Below are positions 1 through 5,905 of a stretch of 5,905 nucleotides of DNA, one piece after another. Under the pieces are notes generated by a model. That model had not been told where the DNA came from. It did not search any database and saw only the letters and a program-made list of their open reading frames with translations. The translations under genes and the position numbers were made by a program. Every line of letters begins with the position of its first letter. Within the stretch, counting starts at the first letter, position 1. Origin of the DNA: Anaerolineales bacterium. Its GTDB lineage: Bacteria > Chloroflexota > Anaerolineae > Anaerolineales > VGOW01. The stretch covers positions 1-5,905 of the forward strand of contig CAKKQG010000114.1 in assembly GCA_919901875.1 (NCBI GenBank), in the 5' to 3' direction.

Positions 1-756
1 AACCACGACTTTGAGGCGAACTTGGACGAAGGGCTTTTTGTCACCGTCTCTGTCAATGACAGCCTTCGCCGCCTGACTGCTGCCGATCGCGACGATCCGA
101 TCTTTCACGACTGGGTCAACGCGCATCATGGTCTGGTTTCAGCCCTCACCTTCACTACCATCCCTGCTTTTCAGGAATTCCTCGCCTACCAATCTTTGGC
201 AGAAGGTCAATCCTTGGGAGTCAAAAAACTGGCGATTTTCTTTTCAGACCTACGTAGCTCGACCGCTCTCTATCATCAAGTGGGCGATGCTGAAGCCTAT
301 CGCCGCGTCTCCGAACACTTTAAGGTGCTGTTCGAGGCGGCAGCAAAGCACAACGGCACGGCTGTAAAAACGATTGGCGATGGAGTCATGGGGATATTTG
401 CCGAGCCAAAGGATGCACTAGCGGCTATCGCCGACTCGCTTAGTGGAACAAAGGCGCTTAATAAACAGATGGGGCTTCAAGGGGAAGAACGATTAATGCT
501 CAAGGTAGGCTTGCATGTTGGACCGTGTATCGTCGTGACGCTTAACAAGCGGCTGGATTATTTCGGTGAGTCGGTAAACATCGCCTCGCGCTTGAACGGG
601 GTAGCGCAAGGCGGCGATGTAATTCTGAGTCATGACGTATTAGAAGACCCAAGTCATTGCGCCTTTGCCGAAAGTTTGGGTCAACTCACTCCGTTAACTG
701 CCAGACTCAATGGTTTGCCGCAGGATTTTGATCTCCACCGTTTGGTGATCGCTTAA
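1..756 (+). CDS. Class III adenylate cyclase, C-terminal part (gene cut by window edge)
   Basis: Predicted to convert ATP to cyclic AMP and pyrophosphate. The reading frame is open from base 1, so the true start and the N-terminal region lie outside the window; a TTG at 22 is internal, not a start. Counting from the first visible codon, the cyclase homology domain spans about residues 75-245. Metal-binding aspartates are D83 (in FFSDLRSST) and D127 (in KTIGDG). The adenine-selecting pair K123 and D186 (in LDYFGESVN) and the transition-state residues N193 and R197 are all present, so it should be active and prefer ATP over GTP. The LDYFG.xVNIA block and the preceding ~70 residues resemble cyclases carrying an N-terminal DUF5939 domain; that is from memory of the family and cannot be checked here. 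No membrane segment is visible in this part. The stop codon lies 22 bp before the next gene, so the two are probably co-transcribed. What activates it is not visible. Confidence 0.92.
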   Translation, partial: NHDFEANLDEGLFVTVSVNDSLRRLTAADRDDPIFHDWVNAHHGLVSALTFTTIPAFQEFLAYQSLAEGQSLGVKKLAIFFSDLRSSTALYHQVGDAEAYRRVSEHFKVLFEAAAKHNGTAVKTIGDGVMGIFAEPKDALAAIADSLSGTKALNKQMGLQGEERLMLKVGLHVGPCIVVTLNKRLDYFGESVNIASRLNGVAQGGDVILSHDVLEDPSHCAFAESLGQLTPLTARLNGLPQDFDLHRLVIA

Positions 757-766
757 TTGAAAGTGA

Positions 767-781
767 CAGGATAAATGCGTG
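767..781 (+). promoter_or_regulatory. Ribosome binding site and GTG start of the receptor gene
   Basis: A short AGG core (768-770) sits 8 bases before GTG 779, a good distance. An ATG at 775 is closer to the AGG and out of frame; it would give only seven codons before TAA at 796-798, so it is not the gene start. GTG 779 is preferred because an in-frame TGA lies at 764-766 and the first transmembrane helix begins about 12 codons after the GTG. The Shine-Dalgarno is weak, so translational coupling to the cyclase stop just upstream is possible. Confidence 0.6.
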
Positions 782-3700
782 AGCCGGTTTTCCTTTAAAA
801 GCCTTCGGAGCCGTTTGCTAATCGTGTTGCTTGGCTTGACCGCGCTGCCCGCACTGCTGATCGGTGGTTTGGCTTACTACAACGCGCGCCAGACGATTGA
901 ACAACGGGTGATCGCCCAACTGGCCTCAATCGCCGATCTCAAAAAAGAGCAGATTAACGCTTGGCTGGATGATCGGAGTGCTGACGCCCGCCTGCTCGCC
1001 GATAACTTCCTCATCGAAGAACACTTCACGGAAATTCTTGATCCCCAAACCGAAGAGCAACGCCGCGCTGCTTTCTCGGGCTTTTTGATTGACAACTTAC
1101 ACGGCGTGCAAAAAGCCCGAACGGGTTATCGCGAGATCATGTTCGTGGACCTCGGCGGCAAAGTGGTCCTTTCTACTGATTCAACTCACATCGGTGCAGA
1201 TTGGTCGGCGCACCCCGCGATTGCTATGACCTTTGCTTCGCCAAACGGCGAATACATTTACGACATCCATAGCGAAGGCGATAACGGGCCTCCGGAGATG
1301 ACCTTTGGGAATGTTCTGCACGCAGTGGATCTCAAAACAGCGAAAGTACTTCCCGAAGTAGTGAACGGCGCTGTCATCATTCGCGTGCGGATGGATCAGA
1401 CTCTTTATCCCCTCATTAGCAATTGGCCGGATCGAGGCGCAACAGGCGAAACATTGCTCGTGCGAAACGCGAATGCCGAGACTTTGTTTCTCAACCCATT
1501 ACGCTTTGATGAAAACGCCGCGCTCAACCTGCAAATTTCTAAAAGTTCACCAAACGCTAAACCGGCCCATCTAGCTGCAGCGGGACAGGAGGGAGTGATT
1601 CAAACGTTTGATTATCGCGGTGTGTCAGTGTTGGCAGCCTACCGCACTATCCCTCAAATGAAATGGGGGGTTGTTGCTAAACGTGATAGCGAGGAATCAT
1701 TTGCGCCAGTGGCTGAACTTGCACGCGAGGTGCTTATCATTACAGTGTTAATATTAATCGCGGCGGCAGCGGTAGCGGTGATCCTCGCGCGCGCGCTGAC
1801 ACAACCTCTCGTTCATCTTGTTGCCGCCACGCAAGCCGTTGCCGCCGGAAATATTGAGAGTGAGATCGTCGTCGGTAGCCAGCGCGCAGATGAAATCGGT
1901 CAACTCGCTAATTCATTTCAAATGATGGTAGCTGCTGTGCGTGAAAGAGAGTCCGAACTTGAATCTCACGCCAAGGAACTGGAGCTCCTTAACGAGTTGG
2001 GGCGTGACATCGCTGCGACTCTTGACCTGCGCGCCATCAGCACTCATGTGGTGACCCATGTCGCCGAGCGCTTCAATAATTTTCTTTGTGGACTGCTGTT
2101 ATACGATGAAACATCTGAAGAACTTGTCACTTACTCTGTCGCCGGTCATGGCGCGAAGCGGATTGCCCTTGGCGGGCGTATACCGCGCGGTCGCGGGCTT
2201 ATTGGGCAGGCGGCGCTGACGCGCCAAACCCGGCTCGCCAATGATACGGCGGCACAACCCAATTTTGTACCATTACCCGGTCTCGATATTCGCGCCGAAG
2301 TTGCTATTCCCATTTTGCGTGAAGAGAAACTTCTGGGTGTATTGGTCGTGAGCAGTGATCACGTCAATGCATTCCATCGTGATGATGTGTTGTTGCTTGA
2401 AACGCTGGCTACACAATTAGCGCCTGCCGTCGAAAATGCTAGCTTGTTTCGTGATTTGAGTACGGCATATGATCACACACTGGATGCGTTAGCCGCCGCA
2501 CTCGATGCCCGCGATAAAGAAACGGAAGGTCACTCTCGTCGTGTCGTCGCTTATACACTTGCCATCGCTCGTCGAATGAATTTATCTCAACAGGAACTCG
2601 ACACGATTCGCCGCGGCGCACTGTTACACGACATTGGCAAGATCGGTGTTCCCGATGCAATCTTGTTGAAACCCGGTCCGCTGACCGAAGAGGAGCGTAC
2701 CGTGATGCGCCGCCATCCTGAATGGGGTCAACGGATTCTATCGGGCATCCCATTTTTAGAAGCGGCTGCCGAGATCGTCTGCGCGCATCAGGAACGTTGG
2801 GATGGTGGCGGCTATCCGCGTCAACTTAAAGGTGAAGCGATCCCGCAAGGGGCGCGCATCTTTGCTGTCGCCGATACATATGACGCCATCACATCTGATC
2901 GCCCTTATCGTGCCGGACGATCTTATGCCATAGCCCGTGCCGAGATCGAAGCGGGAAGTGGAACGCAGTTCGATCCGCGCGCGGTGGAGATATTTTTACA
3001 AATTCCCGAATTAGAATTCATGCGTTTGCGCGCAGAAGCACTCACCTCGCCTGCGGTGACTCAGCCGCTCCCGCTATGGGCTGAACTTCCTGTTTCCTCC
3101 ACCTCATCAGTTGAATTAGAGGCGCTCAATCGTTTGATCAAGGCTGTCAGTGGATCTCTAAATCTTGATGAGATTCTGCGTGAGGCGGCATGCACCACCG
3201 TCGAGACGCTGGGCGCGGCGGCTTGTGGGTTGTTCTTGTATGAAGCTGAAACGGATATTTTGACTCTTGCCGCCGCCTACGGATTTCCCGAATCACTCAA
3301 GGATCGTTTTAGCCGTTTCCCTGTAAGTGGTTTTCATAATGAAGTGGTCGTGCGTGAAGCATGTATTCGCTTGCACGACGATATTGCCGAAGTGCCGGCC
3401 TTTGTCGAATTAGGGTTATTGAAATCACAACCAGAGTGGGGTGCTTATCTGTGTGTACCATTGACCGCGAAAGGTGAAGTCAGCGGCATCATGGGCATAC
3501 TCAGCCGACGACCACGCGCCTTTGAGTCACATGACATCACTCTGTATCAAGCGATTGGTGAACAGATCGGCTTGGCGATTGCGAATGCACGACTCTATCA
3601 AACGATTCAACAACAAGCCATGACCGATAGTCTGACTGGCGCTTATAACCGTCGTCATTTTGATGAGTTTCTACCAAAAGAGATCGAGCGTTGTAATCGC

Positions 3701-4141
3701 TATCGTCATGGTGTTTCTCTGATTATGCTCGATATTGATCGCTTTAAAGAATATAACGACGCCTACGGTCATCCGGCGGGGGATGAAGTGCTTCGTCAGG
3801 TTGTGAGACTCATTCTCAAAAACGTGCGTGGGGTGGATGTGGTTGCGCGCTATGGTGGCGAGGAGTTTGCTATTGTTTTGCCGGAGACCGACCTCGACGG
3901 GGCGTGTATAGCTGCCGAGAAAATTCGCGCTGTTGTTGACACCCATCGCTTCCCCAAAGATCACCTTACGGTTAGTTTAGGTGTAGCCCATTGTTCGCTT
4001 GATTCCGAATCATCTTCGGATGTACTTCTGGCTAGAGCGGATCAGGCGCTATACAAAGCGAAAAACAACGGACGCAATTGTGTTTGTGTATGGCAGCCAG
4101 AGTTTAACTTATTGCCCGAACAGACGAAATTGGGTAATTGA
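779..4141 (+). CDS. Cache-HAMP-GAF-HD-GYP-GAF-GGDEF membrane receptor, dual c-di-GMP enzyme
   Basis: Inner-membrane sensor predicted both to hydrolyse and to synthesise cyclic di-GMP. Order in 1120 residues: transmembrane helix 12-34; double-Cache-like ligand domain outside the membrane, about 36-314; second helix 316-338; HAMP about 337-392; GAF about 401-556; HD-GYP about 560-745; second GAF about 778-938; GGDEF about 944-1105; short tail. HD-GYP residues seen: E581 and H585 (ETEGH), H617-D618 (LLHDIGK), H646, H670, the DGGGYP signature at 675-680, and D699 (VADTYDA). The usual HHE is HQE here (Q671 replaces the second His), which may change metal binding. The GGDEF domain keeps D985, N993, GGEEF at 1026-1030 and an RxxD product-inhibition site (R1017, D1020) exactly five residues upstream, so synthesis with feedback control is expected. 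Neither GAF shows a clear NKFD-type cyclic-nucleotide motif, so their ligands are unknown. It follows a cyclase gene by 22 bp, probably one operon. Which activity dominates cannot be told from sequence. Confidence 0.95.
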   Translation: MSRFSFKSLRSRLLIVLLGLTALPALLIGGLAYYNARQTIEQRVIAQLASIADLKKEQINAWLDDRSADARLLADNFLIEEHFTEILDPQTEEQRRAAFSGFLIDNLHGVQKARTGYREIMFVDLGGKVVLSTDSTHIGADWSAHPAIAMTFASPNGEYIYDIHSEGDNGPPEMTFGNVLHAVDLKTAKVLPEVVNGAVIIRVRMDQTLYPLISNWPDRGATGETLLVRNANAETLFLNPLRFDENAALNLQISKSSPNAKPAHLAAAGQEGVIQTFDYRGVSVLAAYRTIPQMKWGVVAKRDSEESFAPVAELAREVLIITVLILIAAAAVAVILARALTQPLVHLVAATQAVAAGNIESEIVVGSQRADEIGQLANSFQMMVAAVRERESELESHAKELELLNELGRDIAATLDLRAISTHVVTHVAERFNNFLCGLLLYDETSEELVTYSVAGHGAKRIALGGRIPRGRGLIGQAALTRQTRLANDTAAQPNFVPLPGLDIRAEVAIPILREEKLLGVLVVSSDHVNAFHRDDVLLLETLATQLAPAVENASLFRDLSTAYDHTLDALAAALDARDKETEGHSRRVVAYTLAIARRMNLSQQELDTIRRGALLHDIGKIGVPDAILLKPGPLTEEERTVMRRHPEWGQRILSGIPFLEAAAEIVCAHQERWDGGGYPRQLKGEAIPQGARIFAVADTYDAITSDRPYRAGRSYAIARAEIEAGSGTQFDPRAVEIFLQIPELEFMRLRAEALTSPAVTQPLPLWAELPVSSTSSVELEALNRLIKAVSGSLNLDEILREAACTTVETLGAAACGLFLYEAETDILTLAAAYGFPESLKDRFSRFPVSGFHNEVVVREACIRLHDDIAEVPAFVELGLLKSQPEWGAYLCVPLTAKGEVSGIMGILSRRPRAFESHDITLYQAIGEQIGLAIANARLYQTIQQQAMTDSLTGAYNRRHFDEFLPKEIERCNRYRHGVSLIMLDIDRFKEYNDAYGHPAGDEVLRQVVRLILKNVRGVDVVARYGGEEFAIVLPETDLDGACIAAEKIRAVVDTHRFPKDHLTVSLGVAHCSLDSESSSDVLLARADQALYKAKNNGRNCVCVWQPEFNLLPEQTKLGN

Positions 4142-4143
4142 TT

Positions 4144-4308
4144 ATGAGCTTGGACGTAAACAGCGCGGGGGAAATAACCCTCTCAACCGATCCCACGCAC
4201 GTTGGCGCCGATATGTCCATGCCTCCCGCGGTAGACATGATGCTGGCTTCGCCAATGAGTTGGGTCGCACGATTCACTCGATGTTTTGTTGGGGTACATT
4301 TCCGATGA
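4144..4308 (+). pseudogene. Remnant of a second Cache sensor domain
   Basis: A 54-codon open frame begins with ATG three bases after the receptor's stop and ends at TGA 4306-4308. Codons 5-37 (4156-4254) align without gaps to residues 123-155 of the receptor's Cache domain (1145-1243): 18 of 33 residues are identical, including LSTD, TH, GAD, the PA pair and ASP. Nucleotide identity over the same stretch is only about 60% (62 of 99 by hand), with many differences at third positions, so this is a diverged relative rather than a fresh duplication. After ASP the similarity ends. The segments expected on either side (first membrane helix, rest of Cache, HAMP) are absent. No good Shine-Dalgarno is seen. 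It is most likely debris of a tandem paralogous receptor left by a deletion. A tiny translated peptide cannot be excluded. Confidence 0.62.
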
Positions 4309-4374
4309 GAATTTTCGTCAGCATATTAGTTTGTTTTCTGTCAGCCTCTAGAAGGTGTCGTTAAAATTTCCACT

Positions 4375-4396
4375 TCGCAGAACAGAAATTCTGCGA
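4375..4396. repeat. Perfect 8-bp hairpin TCGCAGAA / TTCTGCGA
   Basis: TCGCAGAA at 4375-4382 is mirrored by TTCTGCGA at 4389-4396 around a six-base loop (CAGAAA). It lies about 230 bases after the receptor stop and could end or stabilise that transcript. No T-tract follows on the + strand, so it is not a standard intrinsic terminator. Confidence 0.55.
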
Positions 4397-4460
4397 CGAG
4401 AATCGCAATAAAAAGAACATGCCTTCAACCAAAACCGTCAAATAAGCCCGCTAAAATGTG

Positions 4461-4468
4461 TCGCAGAA
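4461..4468 (+). repeat. Third copy of the TCGCAGAA 8-mer
   Basis: It is identical, in direct orientation, to the left arm of the hairpin at 4375-4382, 86 bases downstream of it. The flanking bases differ, so it is either a short protein-binding word or chance. Confidence 0.35.
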
Positions 4469-4631
4469 GTATTTGTGTAACACCTCTCCCCGCAAAACCA
4501 TCGCATAACCCTATCAAGCGAGAGCGATAGACTTCAAAAAAAGTAAGGATATGATGCAAGACGGACGCTCCTTTAAACCCGTGCCCTCGTCGCGGTCGCC
4601 AAAGATTTTCGTTCCCTAATTTTTTTTGAGG

Positions 4632-4660
4632 TTGTAAAAGCGCAAGGTTAAGCGTATTAT
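4632..4660 (+). promoter_or_regulatory. Candidate sigma-70-type promoter of the Fic gene
   Basis: A -35 box TTGTAA (4632-4637, 4 of 6 to consensus) and a -10 box TATTAT (4655-4660, 5 of 6) are separated by exactly 17 bases. The start of transcription would fall near A4667, giving a leader of about 65 bases before the ATG at 4732. A run of eight T (4620-4627) lies just upstream and may act as an AT-rich upstream element. The -10 box overlaps the first ATTATCG half-site, which suggests repressor control. Confidence 0.5.
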
Positions 4661-4705
4661 CGGCTCATCGCCAAAACGATAATAGCCAAGAGACTAATTA
4701 TCGTT
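4655..4705. repeat. Three alternating ATTATCG half-sites forming two overlapping inverted repeats
   Basis: ATTATCG occurs at 4656-4662 (+), as CGATAAT at 4677-4683, and at 4697-4703 (+). The centres are 21 and 20 bases apart, about two helical turns. The first pair forms an 8-bp inverted repeat (TATTATCG 4655-4662 with CGATAATA 4677-4684). The second forms a 9-bp one (AACGATAAT 4675-4683 with ATTATCGTT 4697-4705, 13-base loop). They cover the -10 box and the leader of the Fic gene, which fits an operator for a dimeric repressor. Because the middle copy can pair with either outer copy, alternative RNA hairpins are also possible. If transcription starts near 4667, only the second hairpin would exist in the RNA. 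Confidence 0.6.
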
Positions 4706-4714
4706 GGTGGTAAT

Positions 4715-4719
4715 AAGGA
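4715..4719 (+). promoter_or_regulatory. Ribosome binding site of the Fic gene
   Basis: AAGGA lies 12 bases before ATG 4732, slightly farther than ideal. No in-frame alternative start exists between the upstream TAA (4714-4716) and this ATG, so the start is well determined. The site begins ten bases after the 4675-4705 hairpin. Confidence 0.55.
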
Positions 4720-4731
4720 TTTCTAAAGCTA

Positions 4732-5892
4732 ATGCGACCAGAGCAATTTACTTCAAACGCCTCGGGCAAAGTCATTCACCATCCAACAGACTACTGGGCA
4801 TTTGTGCCTAACGCTTTGCCGCCTCAATTCGAGTGGTCGGCAGAAATTATTACCGCACTTTCAGCGGCGGATCGAGCGTTGGGCGAATTGGCGGGCTTAG
4901 GACATTCCATCCCGAATCCTCATTTGTTGGTGCGACCTTTTGTGCGACGCGAAGCAGTCTTATCTTCTCGCATTGAAGGCACGCAAGCTTCTTTAGATGA
5001 TTTGTTGACGTTTGAAGCCGAGCAATTAGTTCTGTTTGATCAGGGAAGTGATGTTGCTGAAGTTCACAACTACGTGCGCGCATTGGAGTATGGCTTGAAG
5101 CGACTCGACAAGTTGCCGATGAGTTTGCGCCTCATCCGCGAGATTCATGCGCGATTGATGGCAGCAACGCGGGGCGAGCAGTGGACTCCGGGTGAGTTTC
5201 GACGCTCACAGAATTGGATTGGCGCGCCGGGCAGCACGCTTCAAGCAGCCACATATGTGCCACCGCCACCCGATGCCATGCTGGACTCGCTGAACGCTTT
5301 TGAAAAGTTTTTGCATCAACCCTCAGAGTTGCCGCCATTGGTTCGACTGGCGTTGATCCATTATCAGTTTGAAGCGGTCCATCCATTTTTAGATGGCAAT
5401 GGGCGAGTAGGGCGCTTATTGATTTCGGTTTTGTTGTGCGCCTGGGAATTACTGCCACAACCGTTACTTTACTTGAGTGCTTACTTTGAATCTCATCGGC
5501 AAGAGTATTACTCTCGCTTGTTAGCGGTGAGTCAATCAGGTGAGTGGAGCGGGTGGCTCGTTTACTTTTTGAACGGAGTTGCTGTTCAGGCGCAAGATGC
5601 TATGACCCGTATTCGTAAGTTGCAAACCTTACATGAGGAGTATCGTCAGCGTTTCCAAAAGGGGCGCGCCTCGGCCCGTTTGTTACAGGCGGTTGATTTA
5701 TTGTTTGCCCATCCGATGGTAACCACGGCACAAGTTGCGCGCGAACTCGAAGTAGGTTTTCCGGCGGCGCAACGTTATGTCGATCAACTAACAAAGGCTC
5801 GTGTGCTGAAAGAGATCACCGGCAAAGCGCGAAATCGTATTTACCGTGCTAATGAAATTTTGTCTGCAATCGAAGGTCCCTTGAAGAAGTAA
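4732..5892 (+). CDS. Class II Fic family protein with C-terminal winged helix (predicted AMP transferase)
   Basis: Predicted to transfer AMP from ATP to a hydroxyl side chain of a target protein, in the cytoplasm. Length is 386 residues, normal for full-length class II Fic proteins. An N-terminal Fic_N region (about 12-100) contains the inhibitory motif SxxxEG (S78, E82, G83), whose glutamate blocks productive ATP binding in this class. The Fic core (about 110-235) has a GEFR loop near 154-157, a PPPP flap segment (177-180) and the full active-site loop HPFLDGNGRVGR (217-228), with catalytic H217 and phosphate-binding residues intact. Residues 315-378 look like a winged helix-turn-helix (TTAQVARELEV followed by a recognition-like helix and a basic wing), common at the end of this family. 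No separate antitoxin gene is visible, in keeping with inhibition built into the same chain. It has its own candidate promoter with inverted repeats, so self-repression through the C-terminal domain is plausible but inferred. The target protein is unknown. The window ends 13 bases after the stop. Confidence 0.95.
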   Translation: MRPEQFTSNASGKVIHHPTDYWAFVPNALPPQFEWSAEIITALSAADRALGELAGLGHSIPNPHLLVRPFVRREAVLSSRIEGTQASLDDLLTFEAEQLVLFDQGSDVAEVHNYVRALEYGLKRLDKLPMSLRLIREIHARLMAATRGEQWTPGEFRRSQNWIGAPGSTLQAATYVPPPPDAMLDSLNAFEKFLHQPSELPPLVRLALIHYQFEAVHPFLDGNGRVGRLLISVLLCAWELLPQPLLYLSAYFESHRQEYYSRLLAVSQSGEWSGWLVYFLNGVAVQAQDAMTRIRKLQTLHEEYRQRFQKGRASARLLQAVDLLFAHPMVTTAQVARELEVGFPAAQRYVDQLTKARVLKEITGKARNRIYRANEILSAIEGPLKK

Positions 5893-5905
5893 GACTTGGG
5901 AATTT

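Larger units (their letters stand above)
4309..4619. other. Non-coding stretch, no gene recognised
   Basis: No convincing coding region on either strand, no tRNA-like fold and no insertion-sequence ends were recognised. It contains the TCGCAGAA repeats listed separately. It also contains a 22-codon open frame, 4551-4619, starting ATGATG, whose AAGGA (4545-4549) is too close to either ATG to be a good ribosome site. It probably represents decayed sequence between the signalling operon and the Fic gene. Confidence 0.5.

Noticed and set aside
3999..4364. A 121-codon open frame overlapping the end of the receptor gene and continuing into the intergenic region
   Set aside because: Its first 47 codons are a shifted reading of the GGDEF coding sequence and the rest has no family resemblance. 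The Cache-like similarity lies in a different frame (4144-4308).
4251..4364. Possible continuation of the Cache fragment by a frameshift (NELGRTIHS resembling the receptor's NGEYIYDIHS)
   Set aside because: Only a few residues match, a gap is needed, and the following hydrophobic stretch has no counterpart in the receptor. Too weak to extend the pseudogene.
4511..4530. Short inverted repeat CTATC / GATAG
   Set aside because: Five-base arms with a ten-base loop are expected by chance in a stretch of this length.
4551..4619. 22-codon open frame beginning ATGATG after AAGGA
   Set aside because: The Shine-Dalgarno is only 1-4 bases from the start codons and the peptide shows no recognisable feature.
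4590..4627. Intrinsic terminator ending in the T8 run at 4620-4627
   Set aside because: No GC-rich stem was found immediately before the T-run, so it is more likely part of the AT-rich region upstream of the Fic promoter.
4439..5794. Minus-strand open frames inside the Fic gene
   Set aside because: They are shadows of a strongly supported gene on the + strand and their translations have no domain character.
1..5905. CRISPR array, tRNA, rRNA, insertion sequence or phage attachment site
   Set aside because: No regularly spaced repeats, no clover-leaf fold, no transposase or integrase sequence and no flanking terminal repeats were seen.

Overview
The window holds three genes, all on the + strand, and a non-coding stretch of about 590 bases. 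Base composition is moderate (near 50% GC by eye). The left edge cuts into the first gene. A LDYFG-type class III nucleotide cyclase, a Cache/HAMP/GAF/HD-GYP/GAF/GGDEF sensor and a stand-alone Fic protein with a winged-helix tail would fit a free-living environmental bacterium. My best guess is Chloroflexota, perhaps Anaerolineae. That rests on family resemblance only and is held at moderate to low confidence.

Positions 1-4141 form a signalling operon. The 3' part of a class III adenylate cyclase gene (1-756) is followed after 22 bp by a 1120-residue membrane receptor (779-4141). The receptor joins an extracytoplasmic Cache sensor to two opposing c-di-GMP modules: an HD-GYP phosphodiesterase and a GGEEF diguanylate cyclase with an intact RxxD inhibitory site. 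The pair suggests that one transcript produces both a cAMP source and a receptor that makes and/or degrades c-di-GMP.

Positions 4142-4731 carry no intact gene. Three bases after the receptor's stop codon lies a short open frame (4144-4308). Its first ~37 codons resemble the receptor's own Cache domain (18 of 33 residues identical by hand alignment), then the similarity stops. It is best read as the remnant of a second, diverged Cache sensor. Further on are an 8-mer present three times (TCGCAGAA, one pair forming a hairpin) and, directly before the last gene, a likely sigma-70-type promoter. Its -10 box overlaps the first of three alternating ATTATCG half-sites spaced about two helical turns apart.

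Positions 4732-5892 encode a complete class II Fic protein (predicted AMPylating enzyme) with an N-terminal inhibitory motif, a canonical HPFLDGNGRVGR active-site loop and a C-terminal winged helix. It appears to have its own promoter and is probably transcribed separately from the signalling operon. The half-sites at its promoter make autoregulation by its own DNA-binding tail a reasonable hypothesis.
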